From Sipunculus nudus (taxonomy: Eukaryota; Annelida; Sipuncula; Golfingiida; Sipunculidae): 64,000 bases of DNA. A program made the translations under genes and the position numbers. Positions within the stretch are counted from its first letter, which is position 1, and each line of letters starts with the position of its first letter. A model generated the notes under the pieces. It was not told the origin of the DNA and searched no databases. It saw only the letters and a list, made by a program, of their open reading frames with translations. Of the stretch, positions 25,991 to 39,140 are shown one piece after another. The DNA lies in NCBI GenBank assembly GCA_026874595.1, contig CM049306.1, forward strand, positions 27,951,519-28,015,518, written 5' to 3'.

Positions 25991-28900
25991 CAATATTTCA
26001 AACACTGAAAAACGAGTACGAGTAATCTACTATGAGACCCCTATTAATTAGAAAAACTGAAATGTACATTTCAAGAATTTATCTGGAATTAATATTCAAA
26101 TTAACTCCAGGATATAAATCATGACTGCATTGGACTTATTTCAACAATATTTGATTAAACAGCTGATAATAGTGACCTTAACTTCCAGAGGGACAAGAAT
26201 ATGGCACATCAATGTGAAGACAGTACTGTCATCTTTATCTGTGAGGACATCTTATTGATGTTCACCTGCTTATGAAGGTGTTTACACACTGCTGAGTGTA
26301 CACCTTGGTTATCCTTTATAACAATTAGTTCCCTGCTGCCCTAGTACCCTTCACCACAGAACCCTTCTCCAGTTTCTTTCTGATTCACAGGGACCTGGGT
26401 GCTATTCATAAGTCACCACAAGAGCACTTGAAGTTTTCATCACTACTGCTTTATGCTTTTTGATCAAGAAAAAAGGACCGGCATCAGGGAGTGAGCTGGT
26501 GACACCACATCTAGCAGCATGCAATCAAGCTATTCAACTGGTCTCACATGATCAATCGTGAGCGCCATTGTACCAGACTGTTTGTTCTGTGGAAAAAAAG
26601 GATTATTCATTTTAAGGTGATGATGGCTGCCCACAAAGACCTTCCATTAATTTAAAATGGCTGGCATAAGGAAATAAATGGATTAATCAGAGCAACTTCA
26701 TTTGCCCAGTGTAAGAAAACATTTCCTGTGCATATAATAGAGCACTTTGTATCAAACTCACACTTGATACATCAATGTCACTGAACAGTCCACTTAATTA
26801 TTTAGAAATAAGTTTCATTTCAAATTTTTTTCTCCATTCTTGCACTCACTGATCAAACCATAAAATATTCTGAAGCAGTTATTGTATAATTTAATTTCAT
26901 TCTCGGTCATTAACGTTTTACATCACATTTAAAAGTGCAACATTCAATCATTTTTGTAGTGACAAAAATAAGCACCTAAAATTAAAAGTTGATGAAAAAT
27001 ATTTAAAAAGGAAAAAAAAGTTCATTCTAAAACCAAACAGAATTGGAGAACAATAATTTCCATGATCTATACACAAAAAGAATAATTAAAGAAACAGAAG
27101 AAAAATTTTTTTTTTTCACAAAAAGCTTTTTGTTTTTATCAAATTATGGTTTATATTTTGTATAGACATTTAAAAACTGGTGTAATTTTGAATGTAAACT
27201 GCAATGATGATATACAATGATACATAATATTTAAATAATACAATTTAAAATGATAACAGTAATTTAATAAATGTTAAGATACAATGTCAAATGTCATTTA
27301 ATAACATGTACAGCAACATGAATACCATTGGTGGGTCTGATCTCTGTTTGGTAAGCACTGGATCAGTGTAACACGCATCTTATTAAGTTTAAAATGGTTG
27401 AAAGCTGTGAAGCAGCATGAGCTTACATCATTGTGACTAATAACATTACTCGTCTTGCACCTTCCCATAAGAAAAGATATTCTTGAAAAATTTGACAAAC
27501 CATCAAAAGAGGGTTTTACATGACTTCCTACCCTTAAACTTGGCTGTTCTGTTTGGAGAACTTGTGTTAAATGATATTAAAGCTGGTCTGTTTTTCACAG
27601 AATCAGTTTTTCTTTGATATCCAGTCTATAGATAAGGAATGATCAAAGGGAAACAGACTAGGAGAGGGCTCTTGTAACTTGATGTTCAATACAGCCTTCA
27701 AAGTGAGATAGCATTATGACTAGAGACAGGCTTAAACTCCTTCCTCTAACAAGTAAAACTTTCTATTAATATTAGACAGAAAAAATAATCAGCATCATGA
27801 TACAGCAGAAGTGCAAGATGTCTATTTGAAGCCAGAGTGATGCTCAGATCCTGTTTATCTATTATGTTTCTATCCTGAAGCAAGCAATGGGTTTGCTTGC
27901 ACACTGAAACATGACAAGGTCAATAAGGGTTAGTAAATGGGTGCTTAGTCAACGCAAGTCATCTGTACCAACTCAAAGCGATCAGGGTAAACCATTTGGC
28001 ATGAGGGCAAAGTGAAACGTTGCCATGCAGAAGTCATGGTCTGTAAAATAATGCTTGGCTGGAGCTGGAAGCCTCCCCTCCTGAAAACAATGAAATGACA
28101 AAAGCCCAAGCGAGTGTTGGGGTGTGATAAGAGAGTCCAGCATTAAACACTTCATTAGCCAACACTCTCACACATCATAGCTCAAAGACTGTCCCGGCAC
28201 CGAAGCAGGGCCACAGGCAAGCGAGGTGGCATTATTAATCATCAACACCACCAGTATTAAAGGCTTCTCCTTCCTGCAGACAGCTTTCCTTGCAGCAAAA
28301 CTGAAATTGTTGCTTTTTAGTGTGCTTAAAATACAGAAAAGGAGAAACGGTGCATAATCAAACACTGTGTGATAGTTTTTGGACCATCAGGTGGAAATGG
28401 GCTCAGGTTTTTCTCACTTGTCACTCACAGTAAATGGAGGAGCACCTTCGTTTTTACAAAGATAGAGCACTACTTTCGCACAGGCAACAAAACCTACTGT
28501 TTTGGATTACAAACACCAAGATGACAAATGTGGCAATAACTCTTCTGTTTGAAAAAGACTTAAAGCAAGTGGTTTTTTACTATCAATTTTAAAATTTAAT
28601 CAAACAGAACACAAAATAATCAAAGAATACACTTAAATTTTGTTTAGTTAAATGTAAAAAAATAAAGCATTCGTTATTTATTCATGCTTATTCATATATT
28701 TATATTCATATACATAAACACACATAAAGGTAAACGTGTAAAAATTTATCCATCAGCAGCTAAGTAAAAATAGTAAATGTCATATTAAGAAGACTAATGA
28801 AAAAGAGAAGACACATGATTATAGTCAATATGAGTTTAAATTTACCAATGAGAAAGAGCACTACAGCCCATAATAATTAGAATTAACCACTCAAGTAGTA

Positions 28901-29929
28901 ATGTGTGCAAAGGGAGTAAGTGATGAGGTACAATGGTACAAGCTTGCACCAAAGTATATAAAATCTGTTATGCAAATCTAATTTGTTCACTTTATTTAAC
29001 TTTTTATAAAACAATTATAAAATGTGACATATGTGATTGCTCTTCTATAAAAGTTTGCATTCCTAAAATACCATACATGTATCTGCATTTGAGTTACAGA
29101 GAAATTTCTTTAATTCAGCATCTAATAGCTTACCTTGCACCATATAAATTTATGATCACACAAAATGTTAGCAAATTAACACCGGCAAACAACATCATGT
29201 TTATTATTATATTTTTTATTTTATTTTGCTTACTGTCTGATTCACTGATTCATTCACTTTTTAACTGAAATGTAGATGAGGAAAACTGCCAATAAAATAG
29301 CCAAACAGCTTGCCTTAGATGAAAAATTAGATATTCCAAGTGCAGTTTATAACAGAGGAAAGGGCCACAAACAATACTGAATCCATTCTGAGCAACATGC
29401 CTCATGCTACAAGACCTAGATTTGATGAAGTGTTGATGCATGAAAATGTCATACAGTCAATGATAAAAAAGTCACCTCCAGGATTCCATCTTGGGGCCTT
29501 TTGTGACCTTTGGCAAAATAGCATTGGCCAAGAGATTACTTTTCACACTGATGTACTTGTCAAAGCTAACATATAAATTGGACTCTGGAGTCCATAAACA
29601 TTTATAACCTGTTGGAACACAAGAAAGCTTTTGCTGGTCTGTGTTTTCTTGACACAGCAATATCTGGATCGTTGCCTCTAACACAGGATCCCAACAATTA
29701 CAGAAGCACAAATCCCAGTGGTATTGGCAGATAAAGATACAAGGAAGCCTATGAATAATAATGCAGCCCAAGAAGCTGGCCAAAGTCTACGTCTATCTGG
29801 TTCGAATGGACATGCAAACCCCCCCAGATCTGATGGCAGACCGGCCACAATCCTCTCTCTCTCATCTGGTCCAATGAGACGCCCCTTGTCAGTCGATCAT
29901 CGTCACATTACTTGAGACCACTATTAACC

Positions 29930-30180
29930 CAAAATCCATCATCTTCCCGCACCCGAGATTTGCGCTTTCTTAAAATCAATACCTGCACTGCTATCTTGTA
30001 CACTTATTCCTTGCCAAGGGCCTACACAACCAGTGACTAATTTCAAGGTGTAGGTCCCAATCCACACACATAATTTGGCTTTCATGGCTGGAGACACTAT
30101 AATTTGCAGGAACATGTCTTCAAGTCTCCTAGCGCGTCGTCTGGCATGTGATTGCGTATTGAATTGGCTAAAGATTTAAC
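29930..30180. promoter_or_regulatory. Complex CpG-containing patch (speculative regulatory region)
   Basis: This patch has higher sequence complexity and several CpG steps (around CCCGCACCCGAGATTTGCGC and AGCGCGTCGTCTGG), and an inverted CCAAT (ATTGGCTAAAG) near 30170. No TATA box plus initiator arrangement could be fixed and no adjacent first exon was recognised. It may be a conserved non-coding element or a remote promoter. Confidence 0.12.
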
Positions 30181-33100
30181 TTAAATAACCAAAGGAACTT
30201 ATTAATCTGATAGAGCTGTTCCACGATCTCATCTCTTTCAGGATTTCACCCAATCATCAGAATTTAACTCTCTTCTTCCCACTCAGGTGGTTCTTTTCAT
30301 TCTTCACTTGAAATTCTCCCATCATTTCAGACTCTAGAAACAGATCTAATTTCCTTGTAAACTAATGAAAGCCAGCAAAGAAAGGATACAGACTGTGTCT
30401 TAGACAGACCAGCACAAAACTTAACAACAAGTTTAAACTTCCAAGATAAAGAACAGAATCAAGACTTACACTGTACCCCATCTGTAAGAAGATCACTAAG
30501 TCTACATGGCCATAACCAGTCTAAGGTGAATATAATTATATAAAAGGAAAATCTAAAGTATACAAAATGTGACATGACACACGTCTATAAATATTAAAAT
30601 TGACTCTCATTCTAAGTAACTTTTTTTTTCTAAGTAATGTTTTATATTTTTCCATAAATATTCCATATTTGTAATTAGAGATTATCCTGTCAGAAGCAAT
30701 TTCTAACAACAAAAATCGTATCTGCCTCAATAAAAAAGAAGGTGTAACTTGTGGGAAAGGAAAATTTTATTTCCCCCTCAACAGTTGTTTAAAGCTGAGA
30801 TAATATATAGGCTTACATAAACAAACATTTCCTTGAGATAAAATATATAAATAACTTAAAATAAGAGTCAAATATTTGTAAGTGCATTCAACCTACCTTA
30901 CTAAAGAAAATGGTTAGAAATGGCAACACTGAGCAAAAAGTAAAGAATTCAGTATAATATCTTTTTTTTTTCAAATGTTGACTGTTTTCACATCCTGGAT
31001 CTCATAATTTAAATTAATGATGATTAAAAGCAGAGGTACATCTCAACATTCAGCAGTTGCAAATAAAATGTGAGGTAAAAACAAACTAGAAACATTGAGA
31101 AAAGTAAATAATATAATGCATTTTCTGGAGGCCAAATAAAACACGTTAGCCATTGTGAAAATCAGTGCATAGGCATAGAAGCATTAGAAAGCAAAGCTCA
31201 CCAGCAAAAGCGGCCAGCACACGCTCCATCTATATGAAGAACCTTCAAGCCTGCATGCACAGGAGTGACAGAACATCAGGAAGTTAGAGGAGTCACCAAA
31301 TACCTTCCAGTAGGAGCCAAGAGGGACAAACTGGTGGTTAAACCAATGAACACTGACACAGATTGTTAGAGAGCTGATTACATTCCCACGTCAAAAGCAG
31401 GACTAGCGGCAGCTTCTGTGCTGGACCAAGCTCTGCTCCTGACCAAAGCTTGTTTCATGAAAAAAGCACCCCAGGTCTCTATGGCTCCCTGGTGCCTTGT
31501 AAACTTGTCAATCATACCATTAAACCCATGACAAACAACCTGTTACTCATGGCGATAATCTGCCAGTGATGGGAATGATGACAATGGGCCAGAAATAATT
31601 GCTGTCTCCATGCCAATGGGCCACTGCACCAGCAGTTACTAACAATAACTCCTGAACAATCACACACTTAATCACTCCCTGTCTCTGATCCGCAAGTACA
31701 AAATGAAGGTTTCTTTTGCCCAAACCAATAATGAAAATCTCCAGATTCTCGTCAGAATTCTTGATGGTTCAGGCACAGGGACATATATTCAGAATGGCAG
31801 TACTTGTTGCATGGTGTTCATGTTATGATGATTACCTTTGGTTGCGTTCTGCTGGGGGTGAAAGCCATCAGCGATCTCGTAATGACTTTAAGCCTACCAA
31901 GGCAATAGAGGGCTGCTTCATTATGTGAGAACATCAATCTGTTCAGAGCAGGTCAAGCAGAATAGCGTTTTGTGTCCCCCTGGGCCCACAACCAAAATCT
32001 CAAGGATACATACAACAGTGACTGCAGCAGAATAACCCCTGTACAAAGTGAAATAAAATTATTCTCTTTATGAGCAAATAAAACATCAAATTTACTTGGA
32101 CAAAGAATTTTTCAGAAATAAATTTTCATTCTTTACATTATTTTAATCCCAAAAGGCTCATACAAGTGTAAGACATAAAACCATAGACATTTTTTTTCAT
32201 GACACCATGACTGTACTTTTATGAAGTGCATTTTTAACATAAAATAAAAATTTCCAAATCCAATAAGTTTTCAAGGAAGAAGTTATTTTTACATAAAAAT
32301 GGACTAAATAAAGAGAAACTTTATCTTTAAATCGTACAAAATAAATCTGCATAATATGCTCTCATGTGGACCTCACAATTCTACAGTAATTAAGTACTCA
32401 CATATTTCCACATGTAACCTGAACTAATACAAATTCAATATTGTTTTACTCATAAACTGAATATTAATAATGCATATTTAAACCATTTTTTTACAACTAA
32501 TATATTCCTAGGTTCACGGCTCAGATACCTATTGCAGCAGGGCCCTTTTACAATAAACAGTTGGTTTGAAATAGTCTGATGTTAAGTTTTGTTTGCAGTT
32601 CATGGTCTTTGGTAATAAATTGTAGTGGAAATTGACATATTAGAAATGTGAATTTGAAAAAATATACAAGTATTATTTTTTGTACATTATGATTCTTCAA
32701 ACTGTTTTTGAAAGTGCGATTTTTATGTGCTTCTTATGTAAGCCTTACTGATGACTATCCACTCTGTGCATCTTTTCCAAGAACTGGTCTAGAAATGAAA
32801 CCAGAGTTCCTGAAAAAACCAGGAAGAACAGGATTTATGCCCAGTGGGTATATCATTGGCCATGCTTTCATGGTTATCATTGCATTCAATGGCATGAGCA
32901 TGGGAAAGGAAGTCAATGTGGACTGGTTTCAGGCTCAAAGGGAGATCATTATGCCTACAGATTTGTTTCTTGTCAAAAATTTCTCAACTTCTGATGGCAA
33001 CAAAAGATGCCCTGTTAACAGACAGCTGAACAGCCAAACAGAGAGTTGAACAAAGACTAGGCAGGCAGGGTCACTTTCAGGATAATTTGATCAAGATTTC

Positions 33101-34979
33101 ATTTTCCTGAAGCACTAAGCAATGGTTCAAGAATGTCAATCATCAAATATGTAGGACATTTGGGTCAGGGACATCTCGCTCTTTGATGTTCTGCCACTGG
33201 ACAATTTGGTCATGCTATTCTGCCAGGGTGGATGTTTTAACCAAACCATATCTGTACTGCATTATGTGATATCTAATTCATGGTGTCACAAAGCCATTGA
33301 TAGAAAAGAATTAAGTTTTCAGACCAACTAATATTAGTTTCAAATGCACCACTGAATGAGACCATGTCTCACAAGTTTCAAAAACACTGTCAACCCTACA
33401 GGACATATAGCAAATACAAGTCACACAAGAACTAGTAATAATGTAAAATCCATAAAACATATGACAAGATCAGGTAATACTGGCCCTTGTCTAGGTAAAC
33501 TAGAACTTAAGAAGATCATAAGGCTGTGACCAGAGTCCTGTGCTGCACTGACAGGGCCAACAGGATAGATGATGGTGCTGCCAATCACTGTTTTCAAAGG
33601 CAATTTGTGTACCCAATGGGCTGTCAAACCAGACATATCCAGCCTTTCATGCTAAGCTGGCAAGTTTCCATAACAAGCACTGCTTGCAGCATCCATGATA
33701 CACAAGTTGTATCATGATTTCACATCAAAAGGGAAAACATGCCTCAGTGAACTTATTTCAGGAAAAAGTGCACTCCATGGTAAAATGTTTACGCCAGATT
33801 ACCATAATCTGTGGCTATTAACATAAATAGTTATCTGTGAATCAACAAGTGTGTTTGATCCTTTGTGACATATATATGTATATCAGCTGTGACAAAATAG
33901 ATCAAACCACAGATGAAAAACAGGAAAACACTGACTTTCTTTTTTCTTTGAGGTTTACACAAAAAAAACAGAAGTCCCATGGGCAGAGGTAACATATTGC
34001 GGAATTTGGTTATATGAGTATGTTTGTAATATACTGACCAGAAATGTACCTGAGTTATGTCATTGTAAATTAAAGTAATTATAGCTGCATTATACACAGA
34101 TATGTTTTATAAATCTTAATAACAGTCTGACAACTTACAAGTGACTTTATCAAGACCTGATAAAACTCAGATACAGGATCATAAAATTCTGGGAATGTTA
34201 TGCCTAAATCTATGAAGACTGAAAAGATAACTATAAGCACTGCCGAACATCTAGTTTTGTTTTGTCAGGGCCAACTGCAACAACCTGCTGAAAGACAATG
34301 CTTTATGAATTAATTTTACATTGTACTGTATTACCATGAAAATATTGGTGTTTTTCTTATCAATGACTGAATAAAGGCCAATAATTGATACTGACCTTTC
34401 TCCTGATAACCACTCTTAACTTTATCGTTAATCAATTTCCAGACCTAATTATTTATACTTTTCATGAAAGCCAGCCTTGTAAACAAACAGACCAACACTC
34501 TATATTAATTACCTGCTATATAATATACATACATGTGGAGATGGTGGTTCCTGTTATGAGAAACAGATGGCAGACTGAGTTGCAAGAATGAAAATGCACA
34601 TCAATTCTCAGGAAAATTTAATTACCCTAATTGAGCCATGTGGTCTACAAAATAAGCCATGTGGTCTAAATTTCTACACATTGTCCAACTTTTCCTTCTC
34701 ACAGTGCGGTACTATACAGCAGACAAAAAATTGGATTATCTGCACCATGTAAAGAACAATGCCACACAATGACTCTATTAGAAGTCCTATGCATGGACTG
34801 CTATATCCAGCTGAGTCATGTTCACAGGACAGCTGATGATTATTTTGACCTCTGACCTGTTGTTCTGTAATTACCGGCTCTACAACCTGTGCCAATTCAA
34901 TTTGGTAATGGGCTGTTTCATGGATCCCTTTAGTTACAGGTCATTACTGGTCACTCTGGCCCTTGTTTGGCCTGGTCAG

Positions 34980-35110
34980 TCACACCTGTGATTAAAATCA
35001 CTGCCTGCTGGGATCATCAGGAGCTTCAATTAATTATCCAACATGCATGACTCAGATGTAAGCACCTTTTGTGCCACACCCATCAACTTCATCCTAATCA
35101 TTCAGGTTTT
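34980..35110. promoter_or_regulatory. Homeodomain/bZIP-motif patch (speculative enhancer)
   Basis: A CAATTAATTATCC homeodomain-type core and a TGACTCA-like AP-1 core (CATGACTCAG) lie within about 50 bases in a non-repetitive, moderately G+C-rich stretch without an open frame. No conservation data are available. Confidence 0.12.
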
Positions 35111-35749
35111 ATGTCACCAAGGGTGGAGAAACACCAGTTTGAGACACATATAAATGTGTGGTTGAGTTAGTGGATGTAAAATCAATATACCTGACAGGCC
35201 TAGAACTATTATCTACAGAACCTGTCAGATCCCTCTATCTGGCTCACAAGGCCTTTCCTTACCCCAGGTCTAAATGAATGGAACATATGCTAATACAGAC
35301 ACAGTCGCTTATCATTCTTATTTACTTCATTCGTTTGTTGATTTTTTTCTCCTAAAAACTGTAACAGTCCATGACTCAATGGCTTTGTTAGAAAAAAATA
35401 ACTTCCATTAGAAAAACTCTATTTGGAAAATAACATTTCTCATGAAAAACATGATTTTTGCTGAAACAGGACACTGACTTCCTGTAAAGGTTTTTTGACT
35501 GTGAGTGGGCTAATATCACTGCATGAGCCCATGAAAGGGTTGCTGGTTTTCTAAATATCCATCAGACATAATTAGAACAGCAGCATATGACAGTCATTAC
35601 ATATGTCCCAACTTACATTATGAATGACCAAATGTAACAAGCTCTAACAGAGCATATCTGTTCTGTGAATATGAGTGACACCTCTTCAAGAGTATATTAT
35701 ATACACAAGCTGATAAAATGTCTATAAACACAGCACACATGACACTTAC

Positions 35750-35829
35750 GGGTGGTGATCACTGGCCTGAGGCTCAGACTCTGTCAGATCTGGTTCCTGT
35801 ACACACTCTGTGACCTCCACAAACAAAGT
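35750..35829 (-). CDS. Candidate 80-bp coding exon, gene unknown
   Basis: On the minus strand a consensus donor (GTAAGTG, plus-strand 35743-35749) follows an 80-base segment open in one frame only. The other two frames each hit a TGA. The acceptor placed at 35830 follows a moderately pyrimidine-rich stretch (TTTATACATAAAAG) and is the weaker side; an alternative AG lies 16 bases downstream. The peptide has 26 codons plus two bases and ends EPDLTESEPQASDHH. Its acidic, polar composition looks like a disordered region and unlike the surrounding AT-biased noise. I do not recognise the protein. It is on the same strand as the 41110-41166 candidate but cannot be joined to it with confidence. Confidence 0.22.
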
Positions 35830-36160
35830 CTTTTATGTATAAAACATGCAAAGAACATACAACATTGTGCTGGAGGGTTAAATATGGATTTCACACATAA
35901 AGCTGTGACCTGAAAACTGTAACCAATTGATAACAGGTGGACATGTGTTTCACTTGTCTTATGAACAAGTTTTTCTCACATGATGAAGAACTTAATATAT
36001 GCATGATGCAAACTGCAACACTTGTTATGCTTGTACATATCAATATCTGTTTTTTTTTTTCAGTACACTTTTCTCATTCTGTATTATTCACAACATACTG
36101 CACAACAAGTACAGAAAACAATATGTTGATGAAATAATGAATATTCAAGTGTATACTAAG
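35830..36160. other. Non-coding spacer
   Basis: AT-rich sequence without a recognisable feature, apart from a T-run near 36050. Overlapping short ORFs here run into the SINE and are not genes. Confidence 0.6.
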
Positions 36161-36436
36161 ACCCGCTTATGTGGCTCAGGGGTAGATCACAGAACTCAAA
36201 GCCTAGAAATTGTGAGTTCAAATCTCAGCCAAGGCAGTGAGATTTTCAAGGTTGGCCCTCACCTATCGTAAGGGCTTTGCAGGCTTAACACAGCTGTGTA
36301 TCACTCACAAACGAGTGCATCTTTTGGGGGTTCCTCGGGGTTATGACCCAGCAACGGGAATGATTACACACCTAGGACCCACAGGTGCGGTAGACACCGG
36401 GCCTGGGGGACACCAGGATAAAAAAATAATATGATA
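36161..36436 (+). mobile_element. SINE with tRNA-like head
   Basis: The head carries an RNA polymerase III A box (TGGCTCAGGGG, 36172-36182) and a B box (GAGTTCAAATC, 36214-36224), about 32 bases apart, as in a tRNA gene. Its sequence is too diverged to be a functional tRNA, and no cloverleaf 3' end follows. The body shares ordered blocks with the copy at 22509-22775, including TTTGCAGGCTTAA, GTATCACTCACAAA, GAGTGCA, GGGTTCCTC and ACCAGGATAA. It ends in an A-rich tail (GGATAAAAAAATAAT). Mollusc SINEs often carry a conserved central domain; the shared block may be one, but I cannot assign its name. ORFs at 35999-36271 and 36237-36434 run through it by chance. Confidence 0.75.
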
Positions 36437-37749
36437 GGAAGCAAGTGCTATCGCCTTGTCATGTAGTCCAAAACCGAAATGTAATTCTGTAGATGTATAT
36501 AAGAATTAGCTAAGAGAGCATAAAACAAGGGACCTATGGGTCACGACGCTCAGCTGTTATATATAATAAAAAAATATTATTTAGAAATGAGGCACATGCT
36601 GGTTTTGTGTGGTAATAAATATAAGCTGTATTATGAGTTGTTGTTGTTTAGCTTATGTATGATTTTGATAGTACCTTTGGAGACAGGGAAGAGGATTGAT
36701 TTCATTTATTTTATTAACAAATGGAGTACTATTGTCACACAGATTTTGACTTGGCCATATAACTTATAAGCAGAACATATAATATAAGAGTTTAACTATT
36801 TATTAAAAAAAATACAAATATTGTCCCAAATATTATTTATATTAAAAATAATAAGAGAATCATATGATTTTTTAAAATGAAATATAACTGATATGATTAT
36901 TAAAATAATATTAAAGAATATATTCATGAATGCATTCATGAATACATTTTGAAAGTATTTGCACGAGTATTCATATATTTTCATTTTTACCTGAATTCCC
37001 ATTCTTTATACAAGAAATTTTATAATGGAGTACAATATCATATTCGTATTTAAATACAATTACAAAGTATTTGCACCATGTCTGGAATTTATTCAGTTTT
37101 CACCAAACAATGATGTTGAGAATCCAGAATATTCAAAATTCACACATTTAAATAATGATCATAAGTACCTGGTTTTATGGCTTTTATTTATATTAAAAAA
37201 TAACTGTAAAAAATTCATTTTGGACTAATTTCACATCAATGTACACACTAGACACAGCAGGAATCTAGATTAATATTATCAACTGCATCTTTGTCTAATT
37301 TCCTTCATATGATCCCTAATGATTAGTAATGAATAATATGATTTACTTCTTTATCATTAAAATTGAACTGAAAAATGCCATAGGTGACTGCATGGTGTTA
37401 TTTGGAATATGTGACATTCTACCCATCGATACAAGATTCTTATATCATCAGTAACTGCAAGTTAATTTCCTGTTATTATAAACTAACAAATTCCTTTTCT
37501 ATTTTTCTTTAATTTGTTATTAAAAACCAATAAAAATTTATTAATTTATTGTTTTTTGTTATGTTCTCGGTTAAAACTACTAGATGAGTTGGGTTGGACA
37601 CCTGGATCAACTGTGGCTTGCCATAAGCTGCCTGGATTCCATGTATGCCTCGCCTCAAGCGTGCATAATTTGATGAAAGGTCAACAAGGTCAACATACAG
37701 GTGACTCAAGAGGGGCTGGAGAGAGCCAAAGTCTGACAGGGTCTCATAA
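36437..37749. other. Very AT-rich non-coding sequence
   Basis: No gene is recognisable. A fragment near 36525-36560 (GGGTCACGACGCTCAGCTG) resembles the 5' part of the element at 22.9 kb and may be a relic of it. A perfect 24-bp palindrome lies at 36921-36944. Confidence 0.6.
36921..36944. repeat. Perfect 24-bp palindrome
   Basis: The half-site TATTCATGAATG is followed directly by its reverse complement CATTCATGAATA with no spacer. It also contains a nested repeat of ATTCATGAAT. The surroundings are very AT-rich. Confidence 0.85.
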
Positions 37750-39140
37750 AAAACATTAATAAAAGCTACAATTTTTGGCCAATTTCTTTCAGCTTTCTAA
37801 ATTAAAAAGCTGAAATGCTTATGTGTGCATGATATGAAAATTATATCAAAATTATATCACGGGAAACAAACGTGCCATGGTCACAGTTGGGCAAAATTTA
37901 GGGTACTAATTTTATATTTATACTAAATAAAATTTGAAAAATTCAGAACTAATTTTGGGTATTCAATTGAATCTTGATTAAATAATGTTACATCCCTGAC
38001 AAAAAAATCTCTAGCTTCAGCAATGCTCTTGTTAAGGGAGTAAATATATTTCTTGATTTTTTACAAAGTGCATTATGTTTGGGCCCATAACTTAAAACAA
38101 TTACACAATACTGACATCATTCTGGCATGTGCATAGAGAATGAAAAATATGTATATTATTTATGATTAAAGTCAGATCAGTGGTTTTGATATTAGGCAGT
38201 CTTGAAGTGTAACAATGGGTTTTTAATGGAAAAATGAAGTTTTTCATTAATATCTCGAATGTCCTAGTGACCAAATTCTTGGCATGGTAGGGCATTTTGG
38301 AGACATCTAACTGTATGCCGAATTTAAGGAACTTAGAGCTGAAGCTGGGGAGCTGAGCTCTTGCAAACTGCATAACACTAGCTTGATGTAAACAATATGT
38401 TACATGGTGCTTGAAAACTTGATTAAAATCTACAGTTTTTGATCAACTGGTTTCAAATTTTTGGTGTTAACAGTTGAAATGCTAACAAAAACATGCTGTG
38501 AAAATTAAATCCACAGTACTTACAGGAAAAAAACGTGCCATGGTCAAAGTTGGGCAAAATTTAAGGTACCAATTTTTTATTTTTATTAATATTTTAAAAA
38601 ATTTAAAAGATTTTCATCTAATTTTGGATATACAATTTAATTTTGATTAATTAAAGTTATATTACTGGAAAAAAGGTCCATAGCATTAACATTTTTTGTG
38701 TTAAGTGATCAAATATCTTTTCTGATTTTTTACAAAATGCATTATGTTTGGGCCCATAACTTTTTTTAAATTAAATAATACAGACATAATTTCTAGCATG
38801 TACATAGAAACTATATAGAGGAATATTTATGGTAAATATGAGGTAAAACAGATGAGTGGTTTTGATATTAGGCAGTTCTGAAGTGTGAAAACAGGTTTTT
38901 AATAAAAAATTGAGGTTTTTCCTCAATTTCTCAAAGGAAAGAAGTTGCAAACACCCAGTTTTCGGCTTAGTATGAGATCTTGGGGACATCTAACATTATG
39001 CCGAATTTTGGATTCCTAGGTCTAACGGTTTCAAAACGTGCCACATCTACGGACGGACGGACGGACGGACAGACGGACGGACGACGGACAATGGACCACG
39101 ACTATAGCTCAGATGACTTATAGTCAGCTGAGCTAAAAAT
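37750..39140 (+). mobile_element. Two-unit HINE-like element with GGAC array and 3' hairpin
   Basis: Two diverged units about 665-670 bases long lie head to tail. Shared markers are ACGTGCCATGGTCA (37869 and 38533), GCATTATGTTTGGGCCCATA (38070 and 38740) and GTGGTTTTGATATTAGGCAG. The second unit runs into a GGAC microsatellite (39050-39090) and a stem-loop at 39106-39134 (AGCTCAG...CTGAGCT, inner TGACT/AGTCA), then AAAAA. The terminal hairpin is almost identical to that of the 22.9-25.0 kb element although the internal units differ, so both belong to one terminal family. ORFs on the minus strand (38101-38373 and 38771-38989) are repeat read-through. The 5' end is not defined. Confidence 0.65.
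39050..39090. repeat. (GGAC)n microsatellite
   Basis: This is a run of GGAC units with one GGACA variant and one frameshifting GACGGAC. It sits just upstream of the terminal hairpin of the repeat that contains it, the same relative position as in the other hairpin-ended elements of the window. Confidence 0.85.

Larger units (their letters stand above)
25051..35749. other. Non-coding AT-rich sequence, no gene recognised
   Basis: The region is unique by eye, with long homopolymer A/T runs. The longest ORFs (113 codons at 32708-33049 plus, 111 at 28933-29268 plus, 103 at 29472-29783 minus) show no family motif. The reading frame at 29340-29576 (78 codons, plus) has a fairly protein-like composition but no splice context. 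Enhancer-like patches are noted at 25900-25990, 29930-30180 and 34980-35110. A 21-base duplication containing GCCATGTGGTCTA lies at 34634-34669. Confidence 0.55.

Noticed and set aside
29340-29576. 78-codon plus-strand ORF with balanced composition
   Set aside because: No family signature, no acceptor or donor at its edges, and an overlapping minus-strand ORF of greater length.
32708-33049. 113-codon plus-strand ORF as an exon or old transposon fragment
   Set aside because: No recognisable motif, no convincing splice boundaries, and length within chance expectation. The GTTAACAGACAG-type end resembles common degenerate repeat.
36161-36240. Functional tRNA gene
   Set aside because: A and B boxes are present, but the acceptor and anticodon stems do not pair and the head continues into a SINE body shared with another copy.
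38101-38989. Two related minus-strand ORFs (90 and 72 codons) as a duplicated gene
   Set aside because: They are the same region of the two approximately 667-bp repeat units read by chance, with no conserved frame beyond the repeat similarity.
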